From NCBI GenBank assembly GCA_002314195.1, contig DCCQ01000022.1:1-24663 (forward strand): a DNA stretch of 24,663 nucleotides, read 5' to 3'. Of the stretch, positions 8,058-15,263 are shown piece by piece (position 1 is the first letter of the stretch; every line of letters begins with the position of its first letter). This DNA comes from Bacteroidales bacterium UBA1077 (GTDB taxonomy: Bacteria > Bacteroidota > Bacteroidia > Bacteroidales > UBA932). The notes beneath the pieces are model-generated. The model ran no database searches. It was not told the DNA's origin and saw only the letters and a list, made by a program, of their open reading frames with translations. The translations under genes were made by a program, and so were the position numbers.

Positions 8058-9034
8058 TGCCTCCCCTCCTCGACACAATCAAAAACTTCCGGTGAAACAG
8101 AGCATTCGATCACACTTTCCGGAATTCTGGAGGCATGTGCGATGCACTTTCCACCGATTGAATTTGTAAAATCGCGGTAATCAATGTAGAAACTCACATC
8201 TTCGGTCGGATCCTGTGACAAAGGGAAAGCACATTTGAACACAACAGTCGCCGTTGATGGATAGACCGACAACTTTCGTCCTGCCGGAACATTCCGGACA
8301 CCGACAGGTACTTCGGAGCGGATCTCAACGTAACGGGTCACATCCAAAGAATAATTCACTTCTGTCTCCGACATCCTGATGCCGGCCATCGGCTCAAGCC
8401 TCACAACCCCATGGGCGCTCGACTTAAGATTCAACAAATCGATAGTGCGTGTGAAAACACGGTCGATATTATCAAGATGAAACGGCTCGCCATAGACAGT
8501 AACGGAATCCGGCTGTAGGCGGATCTGCCCCATCGCCATGTATTGCGGCTTGAAACTCAGCACCTGGACAGCCTGAACCGGAACTCTCTTGTTGTTTTCG
8601 AACGGAAAGCGGAACTGCACTGTCTCGGAAAGGAATGACTCTAAGCGCACGCCGTCACCGAATATGTCCGTGACATAGTTGCCCAGTTCTGCCGCCGTGA
8701 TGAAAAACAATTCCCCGTCCTTGTGATGCAGGTCCTTGCTGTCAAAACGAACTGTCAAAGCCTTGCGTTTGGCTTGATGCCGAATCCTGAGAAGCGAGAA
8801 GCCCGATGTCCGGCAACGGGCGGCTATCATGCTTGAATTGGATGAGACATTGGAATGGCCCTCGATGTCGCACTGAGCCACTACCGGCACGGTGAGCGTG
8901 TCGGAGTAGTTCAGCGAAAGATTGTGGATCAGCCAGATACTGAACGCAAGCAAGAGAGACATCAGAAATACTGAAATGTCTCTCCCGTCCAGATGCAGCC
9001 TTCCCAGCAGTCTATGAAGCCGTTCCTTCCACAT
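8054..9034 (-). CDS. YbbR-domain (CdaR-like) membrane-anchored protein
   Basis: A 326-residue protein with one N-terminal transmembrane helix (about residues 20-40, ISVFLMSLLLAFSIWLIHNL) and a large extracytoplasmic part. That part has repeated beta-rich segments of the YbbR type (LTVPVVAQCDIEG, KRVPVQAVQVLSFKPQY, EVPVGVRNVPAGRKLSVYP). In Firmicutes the YbbR protein CdaR controls the diadenylate cyclase CdaA. In Bacteroidota such a role is only possible, and no cyclase gene lies nearby. The frame opens at a TTG (9040), but the ATG at 9032-9034 two codons in is preferred. It lies 21 nt after yajC and overlaps coaE by 4 nt. The yajC-YbbR-coaE order is, from memory, conserved in the phylum. Confidence 0.82.
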   Translation of the reverse strand: MWKERLHRLLGRLHLDGRDISVFLMSLLLAFSIWLIHNLSLNYSDTLTVPVVAQCDIEGHSNVSSNSSMIAARCRTSGFSLLRIRHQAKRKALTVRFDSKDLHHKDGELFFITAAELGNYVTDIFGDGVRLESFLSETVQFRFPFENNKRVPVQAVQVLSFKPQYMAMGQIRLQPDSVTVYGEPFHLDNIDRVFTRTIDLLNLKSSAHGVVRLEPMAGIRMSETEVNYSLDVTRYVEIRSEVPVGVRNVPAGRKLSVYPSTATVVFKCAFPLSQDPTEDVSFYIDYRDFTNSIGGKCIAHASRIPESVIECSVSPEVFDCVEEGRQ

Positions 9035-9055
9035 CTCCAATGGCGAATGAATCCG

Positions 9056-9403
9056 TTACTGCTGCGGAGCGTCCTGGGTGAAATCCCTGACAAGGGAATT
9101 CTTGTCAACCCTCAGTTTGACTTCCCCGTCAACCTTGATAAGCACAGACCTGTCTTTGATCTCATCAACAGTGCCATAGATACCACCGGCAGTGACTACC
9201 TTGTCACCTCTCTTGAGGCTGTTGCGGAACTTCTCAAGTTCCTTCTGCTGCTTGCGCTGCGGACGGATCATGAAAAGCCACATAATCACGAACATTGCGA
9301 TGATCATGATCCAAAACATACCACCGCCGCCAGCCTGAGGCTGTTGTCCGGCGCCTGCAGGGGCAGTGGCCTGCAGCAAAGATGCCAATGTAAGAATATT
9401 CAT
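9056..9403 (-). CDS. yajC: Preprotein translocase subunit YajC
   Basis: Small accessory subunit of the SecDF-YajC complex that assists Sec-dependent export. The 115-residue product has an N-terminal segment with a Gly/Gln-rich stretch, one transmembrane helix (about residues 29-46), and the signature FMIRPQRKQQKELEKFRNSLKRGDKVVTAGGIYG. A short beta domain ending in KNSLVRDF follows. Length and layout match the family. The gene sits 30 nt downstream of nusB. No secD or secF gene is in the window. Confidence 0.93.
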   Translation of the reverse strand: MNILTLASLLQATAPAGAGQQPQAGGGGMFWIMIIAMFVIMWLFMIRPQRKQQKELEKFRNSLKRGDKVVTAGGIYGTVDEIKDRSVLIKVDGEVKLRVDKNSLVRDFTQDAPQQ

Positions 9404-9433
9404 TTCTAAAAATTAAAGTTAATATTCACAAAT

Positions 9434-10396
9434 TTAAGCAATTTTTTCGGTCTTGGCTATATCTCCATCCTCAATCTGCTTTTTTATGAGGCGGTCGAGG
9501 AGGCCGTTGACGAACGAGCGGCTCTTCGGGGTGCTGTAATATTTGGATATTTCCACATATTCATTTATGGTCACACGAACCGGCAGGGAAGGAAATGCCT
9601 TAGCCTCGGCGAGCCCCAGAACTATGAGCACCGTGTCTGTGGTGAAAAGCCTGTCCTTCTCCCACTGGGACGTGCTGTCCGCCACAAGCGGGGCATACTT
9701 GCCGTAGCAGGAGAACGCGGTGCGGAGAAGTTTGTACACGAAAGCCTTGTCACTCTCAACAGCGGCGCCTTTGTCCTGCATCATCTCGCTGCGGTAGAGC
9801 GGCGGCAAAGACCACCGGTATCCCTTGGCAAGAGACTTTAGCGTGTCACAGCATACAGTCAGTGAATATGCAAGGTCATCACACCAAAGGATGGACAGGT
9901 CCTCGAGAATCTTGTCAAGTTCTTCATTGTCAACGAACTCTTCCTCGAATATTCTCGTGAAGAGTCTGGTGTCCTCCTCCACCGAAGTCTCAGGCGAAGC
10001 CATATATTCCTTGAAATAATCCTTGGTCAGGATGGAGTCATAGACATTTCTTACCAGCGCGTCGTATGGTTCCCAAGAAAGCTTGCGGCGTGAGATGATC
10101 TTCTGGAAATCAGGATCCTGCTCCAAAAGCGGGGAAATCGAGTTCCGCACAAACTTCAGGTTCGGATTCCTCTCCTCCTCCGTCGGGTTGAACTTCTTTC
10201 TTGCGTTGTCTATCCTTGTCCGCGCCTCGGCTGTGAGGTACGGAATGATGTCAAGCATAAAAAGATACAGAGACCTGGTGGCTTCGCATGACGCTTCCAG
10301 CAGCGCCTCTGCCTCGGGGAGAGTCATGGACGGATTCTCGGCGTAACTGTAGAGCACCTTGAAAGCCTTTATTCGCAAGATTCGTCTGTTTAGCAT
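9434..10396 (-). CDS. nusB: Transcription antitermination factor NusB (long Bacteroidota form)
   Basis: NusB binds boxA RNA with S10/NusE and supports antitermination of rRNA operons. The product is about 320 residues, twice the length of the E. coli protein, as is usual in Bacteroidota. The N terminus LNRRILRIKAFKVLYSY is typical. The NusB fold lies at the C terminus, with a VTINEYVEISKYYSTPKSRS segment and FVNGLLDRLIKK. The frame extends to a GTG at 10429, but the ATG at 10394-10396 fits the family N terminus and the promoter box 22 nt upstream. It is the first gene of the long minus-strand operon and diverges from the PUR-like gene. Confidence 0.9.
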   Translation of the reverse strand: MLNRRILRIKAFKVLYSYAENPSMTLPEAEALLEASCEATRSLYLFMLDIIPYLTAEARTRIDNARKKFNPTEEERNPNLKFVRNSISPLLEQDPDFQKIISRRKLSWEPYDALVRNVYDSILTKDYFKEYMASPETSVEEDTRLFTRIFEEEFVDNEELDKILEDLSILWCDDLAYSLTVCCDTLKSLAKGYRWSLPPLYRSEMMQDKGAAVESDKAFVYKLLRTAFSCYGKYAPLVADSTSQWEKDRLFTTDTVLIVLGLAEAKAFPSLPVRVTINEYVEISKYYSTPKSRSFVNGLLDRLIKKQIEDGDIAKTEKIA

Positions 10397-10417
10397 AATT
10401 CCATTCAAAATTTTATG

Positions 10418-10425
10418 CAAAGATA
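10418..10425 (-). promoter_or_regulatory. Promoter -7 box for the nusB operon
   Basis: Reads TATCTTTG on the minus strand, an exact match to the Bacteroidota -7 consensus TAnnTTTG. Transcription would start near 10411, giving a leader of about 15 nt before the nusB ATG. I do not see a good TTTG -33 box at the usual spacing, so the call rests on the -7 box and its position. Confidence 0.55.
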
Positions 10426-10447
10426 ACACACAATTTCAGATTTTTCT

Positions 10448-10455
10448 TAAATTTG
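10448..10455 (+). promoter_or_regulatory. Promoter -7 box for the PUR-like gene
   Basis: Reads TAAATTTG, an exact fit to TAnnTTTG, 27 nt before the ATG at 10483. It lies back to back with the nusB box on the other strand, forming a compact divergent promoter region of about 85 bp. No clear -33 element is visible. Confidence 0.5.
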
Positions 10456-10482
10456 TGCGGATAACAAAACATTCAGCGCAAG

Positions 10483-10863
10483 ATGTACAAAGATGATTAC
10501 GAGCGGCCGAATTACGCTGACCGCAACACAGAGGACGTTTACTCAAAGCCTGTCAGAGCCGGAAAGAGGACTTATTTCTTCGATGTGAAGACCACCAAAG
10601 GCAACAATGACTACTACCTGACGATCACTGAAAGCAAGCGCAGACAGGAAGCGGACGGCAGTTTCTCATTCGACAAGCACAAGATATTCCTCTACAAAGA
10701 GGACTTCGACAAATTTCAGGAGGGGCTCTCCGAGGTTGTGGCATACATGAAGGAAAACCTTCTGCAGGATGTGCCGGAGCACAACTATGAACAGCCTCGC
10801 GAGGGTAAGAATGACGACCATTCTGACGGTCAGTTCAGCGATGTGAGCTTCGAGGAGTTATAA
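10483..10863 (+). CDS. PUR-like (DUF3276) nucleic-acid-binding protein
   Basis: A 126-residue protein of the DUF3276 family, the bacterial relatives of eukaryotic Pur-alpha, which bind single-stranded DNA or RNA as dimers. The PUR fold region is AGKRTYFFDVKTTKGNNDYY, then LTITESKRR, then HKIFLYKEDFDKFQEGLSEVVAYMKENL. A basic beta face with an amphipathic helix is typical. The C terminus is acidic and probably disordered. The gene is monocistronic: it has its own -7 box and a strong terminator just after its stop. The biological target in Bacteroidota is not established to my knowledge. Confidence 0.85.
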   Translation: MYKDDYERPNYADRNTEDVYSKPVRAGKRTYFFDVKTTKGNNDYYLTITESKRRQEADGSFSFDKHKIFLYKEDFDKFQEGLSEVVAYMKENLLQDVPEHNYEQPREGKNDDHSDGQFSDVSFEEL

Positions 10864-10876
10864 ACCAGAACATTAT

Positions 10877-10924
10877 GCAAAAAAGCGAGGCGGCCGTGAA
10901 TCATCGGTCGCCTCACTTTTTTGC
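10877..10924. terminator. Rho-independent terminator, active on both strands
   Basis: Arms at 10877-10896 and 10905-10924 pair over about 20 positions with one mismatch and one G-T pair around an eight-base loop. The GC-rich middle (GAGGCGGCCG with CGGTCGCCTC) is flanked by A6 on one side and T6 on the other. It can therefore act as an intrinsic terminator for the PUR-like gene (+) and for the minus-strand remnant ending at 10953. Confidence 0.88.
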
Positions 10925-10952
10925 TATGGGATTAAATCATGTTTGCCTTAGG

Positions 10953-11540
10953 CTATTCCGTTCTTTCGGATATTCTTACATAGCACAGTTTGTTGCTGCC
11001 GCTCGTCGTGATGAGAGGATTTGACGCATTATTCTGCGCCCTTTCCGAATCCGCGCACCTTAGCCTTACACGCAACAACTGACGCCCCTTAGCACCGTCC
11101 AACTTCATATCCACGTTCATCAGGATGTTGAGATGATCGGAACCTGTATCTCCCCAGCTCCAGCATTGGTAACTTCCTGCCTTGGTCCACACCGCATCCC
11201 CGGCGTTGGAATCGGTCCACTCAACCACGAAATTCTTAGGGCCGTCATTTGAACTGCCGGTGTAAAGCGACATCCAGACATCTCCTGTGCAACCAGCCGT
11301 TGAAGTGGAAAACTCCCAGCTTTGTCCAACGCCGCTTCCTGTATCCCACCAATGATTCAACTGCGGCCCATGATGTCCGTTCTTGGCGCTGTTCTTCTGC
11401 GCAGGGTCAATCCTGTCATAGCACCACCCTTGCTTCAAGTCTCCGAAAGTTCCGAACACAAAAGTCCCGGCTCCTGTCTTTGGAGCCCATGAAGAGCCTC
11501 CTGCGGTGTTCGTCCAGCCTCCGACATTATACCATTCCAC
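10953..11540 (-). pseudogene. Start-less remnant of a secreted protein (C-terminal domain)
   Basis: An open frame of 195 residues from a GTG at 11538-11540. The frame stays open 12 more codons to a stop at 11577-11579 but holds no ATG and no signal peptide. The protein is rich in Trp, Gly, Ser and Asn (GGWTNTAGGSSWAP, GWCYDRIDPAQKN, HWWDTGSGVGQSWEFSTSTAG, FVVEWTDSNAGDAVWTKAG) and ends KLCYVRISERTE. This looks like a beta-sandwich domain from the C terminus of a Bacteroidota secreted or surface protein. Its missing N terminus lies where the divergent lipoprotein gene and its promoter now begin, so deletion or rearrangement is likely. I do not recognise the family. An expressed cytoplasmic protein from the GTG is the less likely alternative. 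Confidence 0.5.
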
Positions 11541-11561
11541 GACAGTGCGCCGAATATTGCC

Positions 11562-11569
11562 TATATTTG
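11562..11569 (+). promoter_or_regulatory. Promoter -7 box for the DUF3298 lipoprotein gene
   Basis: Reads TATATTTG, matching TAnnTTTG, 24 nt before the ATG at 11594. The expected start is near 11576, giving a leader of under 20 nt. No TTTG -33 box at the usual spacing is seen. Confidence 0.45.
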
Positions 11570-11593
11570 TCCAATATCAAATGACTATTGTTT

Positions 11594-12412
11594 ATGAATA
11601 ACAGGATTCTTACATTTTGGGCGGTAGCTGGAACACTTGTATTGGGGATGGTCTCTTGTTCCGAGAGGGAAACGGAGGTGACCAAATACGAGAACACTTA
11701 CGAACAGACACTTGTGCAGGATGACTCTGCATCTGTGAAAATCTCCCATTCCATTGAATATTACAAATCTTTCAATGGTGGTAGGGCGTTGCGTAATAAG
11801 ATCAACAATTCCATTGTCAGAAGCTGCTTCGGGGTGGAATATGCCGGACTGGCGGTTGAAGAGGCCTCGGATGCCGTTTCGGACACATTGATCGCAAATT
11901 ATCAGAAAGACGCTGGGGAAAGTTATGATGAATATCTTGCTTACTCCAAGGATAACGGCAATGACTACGATTGGACTCCGGCAACATTCTGTAACTGGTA
12001 CTACGGGACGGTAGGAGCGTTCGGGGGAAAGTTTATGAGTCTCCAGACCTATCAGGTGTTCAGTGAAAGTTACACGGGCGGGGCGCACGGAATGTACTAT
12101 TCGATTCCTTACGTCATTGACTTGACTTCCGGTGAGATCATGACCGAGAACGATTTGTTCCTGCCGGGTTATGTTGCCCCTGTCACAGGACTGATCAAGG
12201 AGCGTCTTGAGTCAGAACAGGGCAGCGACACGTTCGAGACGATGTTCCAGGAAGGCATGGTGCCTAATGGGAAATGCGGGGTTTCCTTGGAAGGTGTTAC
12301 TTGGTTCTACCAACCTTACGAGATAGCCAGCTACGCTGAAGGAATAATCAAAGTCACTGTCTCATGGGCGGATCTGAAACCTTATCTGAACTCTGAATAT
12401 CTCAAACTCTAA
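11594..12412 (+). CDS. DUF3298-type (RsiV/PdaC-like) lipoprotein
   Basis: A 272-residue predicted lipoprotein. The signal peptide ends in lipobox GMVSC with the cysteine at residue 22. The middle fits a DUF4163-like region (YENTYEQTLVQ, VKISHSIEYYKSF). The C-terminal half fits DUF3298: YTGGAHGMYYSIPYVIDLTSGEIMTENDLFLPGY, then FYQPYEIASYAEGIIKVTVSW. Such domains occur in lysozyme-binding anti-sigma factor RsiV and in deacetylase PdaC, but no catalytic or sigma-related partner lies here, so the role is unknown. The frame extends to a TTG at 11588, but the ATG two codons in is preferred. Its stop overlaps the converging antiporter gene by 4 nt. Confidence 0.8.
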   Translation: MNNRILTFWAVAGTLVLGMVSCSERETEVTKYENTYEQTLVQDDSASVKISHSIEYYKSFNGGRALRNKINNSIVRSCFGVEYAGLAVEEASDAVSDTLIANYQKDAGESYDEYLAYSKDNGNDYDWTPATFCNWYYGTVGAFGGKFMSLQTYQVFSESYTGGAHGMYYSIPYVIDLTSGEIMTENDLFLPGYVAPVTGLIKERLESEQGSDTFETMFQEGMVPNGKCGVSLEGVTWFYQPYEIASYAEGIIKVTVSWADLKPYLNSEYLKL

Positions 12413-14658
12413 ACTGTCTCCAGTTCGCCCACATTGCCTGCGATCCAGACCGTGTCGCCTTCCTGGAATCTGAAATCAGGCTCCGGGTTTGTGATGAATT
12501 GTGAGCCGCGCAGCACGCTGATGACCATACAGTGATATTTCCTGAGATTCAAGCTCATTAAGGTATTGCCTGTTAAGGTGGAGTCAGATGCGAGAACCTC
12601 CGGCTTGATTTTAAAGTTGGATCCGGATCCCGGCGCCACGTGTACGGTGGCTTCCGTGAACATATTCTTCAACGAATCCAACTGTGCGGATGTCCCGACA
12701 GCCAGCAGCTCGTCTCCGGGAAACAGGACCACATCGCCTGACGGAACGATGAAGTGCTGGTCTCCGCGATTGATCTTGATGATGTTCGCACCGGTCTCGG
12801 CCCGCAGCGGAATGTCTTTCAGGGCTACCCCGGCATAGGATGAGTTTTGCCCGATGGTCAAGGTATCGGTGTGGACATCGTAGTCAGCGAGATTCTGGCT
12901 GACGGATGAAGACACGGGTTTGCTGCGGCGTTCATCCTCCTCTTTCTCGTTGTAGTTGGAGAGGAAGCGCATCTCCAAAGCTGAGTATCTATGGATTGAT
13001 TGGCGCGCGAATAAGATGAATATGATTCCCGCGAAGAAAATGGCGAGGACAGTCCAACCAGCCAGATGAAAATAAGAGGAAAGGACAGCAAGGACGATTC
13101 CAACCGCAAGGAATGACCTTGCGAAAATTAGTCCCATCAAAGGCCAGACATTGCTCTCTTTCTCTTTAAGAAGTTTCGGGGCTGACTTGCTGATGGAACC
13201 GGAATGAACACCAAGCCCGAAAAGAAAAGGAAGCATCATGAGAAGGGTTATTCCGACCTCTATTATCTTCTGGATTGTCGTGCTCAGATCGGGCAACAGT
13301 TTTCCGATGGCTGGCCTCAGGTAGATTTTAGATCCGATGTAGATGGCGATTAAGATCACTCCGTAGAGAATGATCCGGGTGAAATAGGCACTGAGCAAGG
13401 TTTTCCATTCATTATGCTCGGCTGCTGTCGCCCGCTTGCCGGAATCGTTCATCTGCTGTAGCCTTTTGACCCATGAAGCCGGAAGTCGTCTGCATAAAAG
13501 ATTGTAGCAAGGATCGGCCAGTTTAATCATGAATGGAGTCGTGAATGTCGTTATGACGGAGACGGAGATGATTACTGGATAGATAAAGTCCCGCATCACG
13601 CCAAGTGTGCAACCTACCCCGGCTATGATGAAGCCGAACTCTCCGAGTTGGGCGAGGCTGAAGCCAGTGTGAACAGCGTTGTCCAGGCCATTCCCCGTCA
13701 GGATTATCCCGGTTCCGGCGAAGATGATGTGGCTCACGACCACTATAATGGCTATGAGGAGTATCACTGGCCAATGCTCCGCGATGACCGAAGGGGAGAC
13801 CATCATACCTACAGAGATAAAGAATATCGCACCGAACAGATTCTTGATGGGTTCCACAATGTGGTCGATATGCTCGCTTTCCGAGGTCTCGGCAAGGATT
13901 GAACCCATCACGAATGCGCCAAGGGCTGAAGAGAATCCGACCGAAATGGCAAGTGCGACCATTCCGAAGCAAAGTCCCAGGCTGACAATCAGGAGTATTT
14001 CGTCACTAAGGTACTTCTTGGCCTTCTTTAGCAATGTCGGGATGACATAAATCCCGACAAGAAACCAAAGTATCAGGAAAAATGACAATTTGGCTATGTT
14101 CATGATTAATTCCTTTCCAGCGAAGGTCTGCGAGACCGCCATCGTCGAGAGAAGCACCATCAGAAGAATCGCTATCAGATCCTCTACCACAAGCGTCCCG
14201 AACACCACTCCGGCGTAGGGTTTGTTCTTAAGCCCAAGATCCTCGTAGGATTTCAGCACCACAATCGTTGACGACATAGACAGCAGGCCGCCCAGGAAAA
14301 CGCTCTCCATAAAGCTCCAGGACAGGGCCTGCGCGGTGACAAAACCAATGATGAATACTCCGACGAATTTCACAGCGGCAGTGACGATCGCACTTCCTCC
14401 GACTTTCAGCAGTTTCTTGAAGCTGAACTCGAGGCCTAGTCCGAACATGAGGAAGATTATGCCTATCTCCGACCATTGGTGCACAGTCGCCTCGCTGGAG
14501 ACTCCAGGGAAGAAACTGATGTTAGGGCCTATGAGAAACCCGGCAAGGATATAACCTATGATAAGAGGCTGCTTCAAAGCCTTTGAGATTATGGTGAACA
14601 CTCCGGCCGAAATAAGGATCACGGCCAGATCTCGTACAATGTTCATTTCGTCAGACAT
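12409..14658 (-). CDS. CPA2-family cation:proton antiporter with two RCK_C domains
   Basis: A 749-residue inner-membrane monovalent cation:proton antiporter related to KefB/KefC. Residues about 10-385 form the Na+/H+ exchanger domain with many transmembrane helices (PLIIGYILAGFLIGP, EIGIIFLMFGLGLEFS, FSLAQLGEFGFIIAGVG). A second membrane block with about four helices spans roughly 425-560. After a charged linker there are two TrkA-C (RCK_C) ligand-sensing domains at about 600-665 and 680-749. No Rossmann-type RCK_N domain is visible, unlike KefB/KefC, so nucleotide or glutathione gating is not expected. The ATG at 14656-14658 is chosen; a second in-frame ATG lies 12 nt later. Confidence 0.88.
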   Translation of the reverse strand: MSDEMNIVRDLAVILISAGVFTIISKALKQPLIIGYILAGFLIGPNISFFPGVSSEATVHQWSEIGIIFLMFGLGLEFSFKKLLKVGGSAIVTAAVKFVGVFIIGFVTAQALSWSFMESVFLGGLLSMSSTIVVLKSYEDLGLKNKPYAGVVFGTLVVEDLIAILLMVLLSTMAVSQTFAGKELIMNIAKLSFFLILWFLVGIYVIPTLLKKAKKYLSDEILLIVSLGLCFGMVALAISVGFSSALGAFVMGSILAETSESEHIDHIVEPIKNLFGAIFFISVGMMVSPSVIAEHWPVILLIAIIVVVSHIIFAGTGIILTGNGLDNAVHTGFSLAQLGEFGFIIAGVGCTLGVMRDFIYPVIISVSVITTFTTPFMIKLADPCYNLLCRRLPASWVKRLQQMNDSGKRATAAEHNEWKTLLSAYFTRIILYGVILIAIYIGSKIYLRPAIGKLLPDLSTTIQKIIEVGITLLMMLPFLFGLGVHSGSISKSAPKLLKEKESNVWPLMGLIFARSFLAVGIVLAVLSSYFHLAGWTVLAIFFAGIIFILFARQSIHRYSALEMRFLSNYNEKEEDERRSKPVSSSVSQNLADYDVHTDTLTIGQNSSYAGVALKDIPLRAETGANIIKINRGDQHFIVPSGDVVLFPGDELLAVGTSAQLDSLKNMFTEATVHVAPGSGSNFKIKPEVLASDSTLTGNTLMSLNLRKYHCMVISVLRGSQFITNPEPDFRFQEGDTVWIAGNVGELETV

Positions 14659-14690
14659 TTCTCGCTCGTTTAGTAATTAACATTGTGTCA

Positions 14691-14712
14691 GCGGCAACAT
14701 ATTCTTTGCCGC
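14691..14712 (-). promoter_or_regulatory. Leader stem-loop of the antiporter mRNA
   Basis: Perfect 7-bp inverted repeat GCGGCAA/TTGCCGC at 14691-14697 and 14706-14712 with an eight-base loop. It lies in the minus-strand leader, just downstream of the predicted start site set by the box at 14724-14731. It may protect the 5' end of the mRNA or bind a regulator. Function is inferred. Confidence 0.45.
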
Positions 14713-14723
14713 TTTTGAAAAGA

Positions 14724-14731
14724 CAAATTTA
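14724..14731 (-). promoter_or_regulatory. Promoter -7 box for the antiporter gene
   Basis: Reads TAAATTTG on the minus strand, an exact TAnnTTTG match. The start site would be near 14717, giving a leader of about 60 nt that includes the stem-loop at 14691-14712. A -33 element is not clear. Confidence 0.45.
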
Positions 14732-14774
14732 CTGAATAGATTTGCTAATTATCCATAGTTTCATGTTTTTTATG

Positions 14775-14782
14775 TAAGTTTG
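14775..14782 (+). promoter_or_regulatory. Promoter -7 box for the gtrA-like gene
   Basis: Reads TAAGTTTG, matching TAnnTTTG, 20 nt before the ATG at 14802. A second match, TAGATTTG at 14737-14744, could drive a longer leader of about 50 nt. The sequence does not decide between them. Confidence 0.4.
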
Positions 14783-14801
14783 CCGTCCGAAATTGAGAGT
14801 G

Positions 14802-15263
14802 ATGAGCAAGCCGTGGCTTAAATTAGTCAAAAGATTCGCAGAGTTCTCCGCATCGAGCCTTCTTGGAACGATTGTGGACACGGTTGTGCTTTGGGTATTC
14901 TCGAAGTGGGTATTCAGTTCTTATGTAGGGGAGTACATAGTCTCGCCGGCAATCTCGTTCGAGTGCGCGGCTGTGACAAATTTTGTGGTGGCCTATTTCT
15001 TTATCTGGAAGGACAGGGTGTCGTGCCGCAGCAAAAGGTCATTCTTCAGGCATCTTGGCGGCTATAACCTTTCCTGCATAGGTGCTTTTCTTGTGAAGAT
15101 GGCGTTCCTTCTTCTGATCCAAAGAATATTCCGTTGGAATGTCGTATGGTGCAACCTTCTGGCGCTGTGCGTGTCGGGAGGGCTGAACTTCTTTATGAGC
15201 GAAAGGGTGGTCTTCCGCAAGAAGAATGCGCTTCCTCCTCACGAGATTGAGAAAGAGGGCTAG
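14802..15263 (+). CDS. GtrA-family membrane protein
   Basis: A 153-residue protein with four predicted transmembrane helices (LLGTIVDTVVLWVFSKWVF, CAAVTNFVVAYFFIW, LSCIGAFLVKMAFLLLI, LLALCVSGGLNFFMSERVVF). GtrA proteins are thought to move polyprenyl-phosphate-linked sugars across the membrane for glycosylation of surface polymers. The F-A-S-LLGTxVD opening and the NFFMSERVVFR close are typical. No glycosyltransferase partner is adjacent, so the substrate is unknown. In-frame TTG (14793) and GTG (14799) codons precede the ATG, which is preferred. Its TAG stop sits in the palindrome CTAG shared with the converging exporter gene. Confidence 0.85.
   Translation: MSKPWLKLVKRFAEFSASSLLGTIVDTVVLWVFSKWVFSSYVGEYIVSPAISFECAAVTNFVVAYFFIWKDRVSCRSKRSFFRHLGGYNLSCIGAFLVKMAFLLLIQRIFRWNVVWCNLLALCVSGGLNFFMSERVVFRKKNALPPHEIEKEG

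Noticed and set aside
8058..8078. Seven-codon N-terminal extension of coaE from a TTG start
   Set aside because: The extension consists of the ribosome-binding site itself (GGAGGGGAGG) and CoaE proteins begin near the P-loop, so the ATG at 8057 is used.
10397..10429. Eleven-codon extension of nusB from a GTG
   Set aside because: It would overlap the predicted promoter box at 10418-10425, and the NusB N terminus begins naturally at LNRRILRIKAFKVLY.
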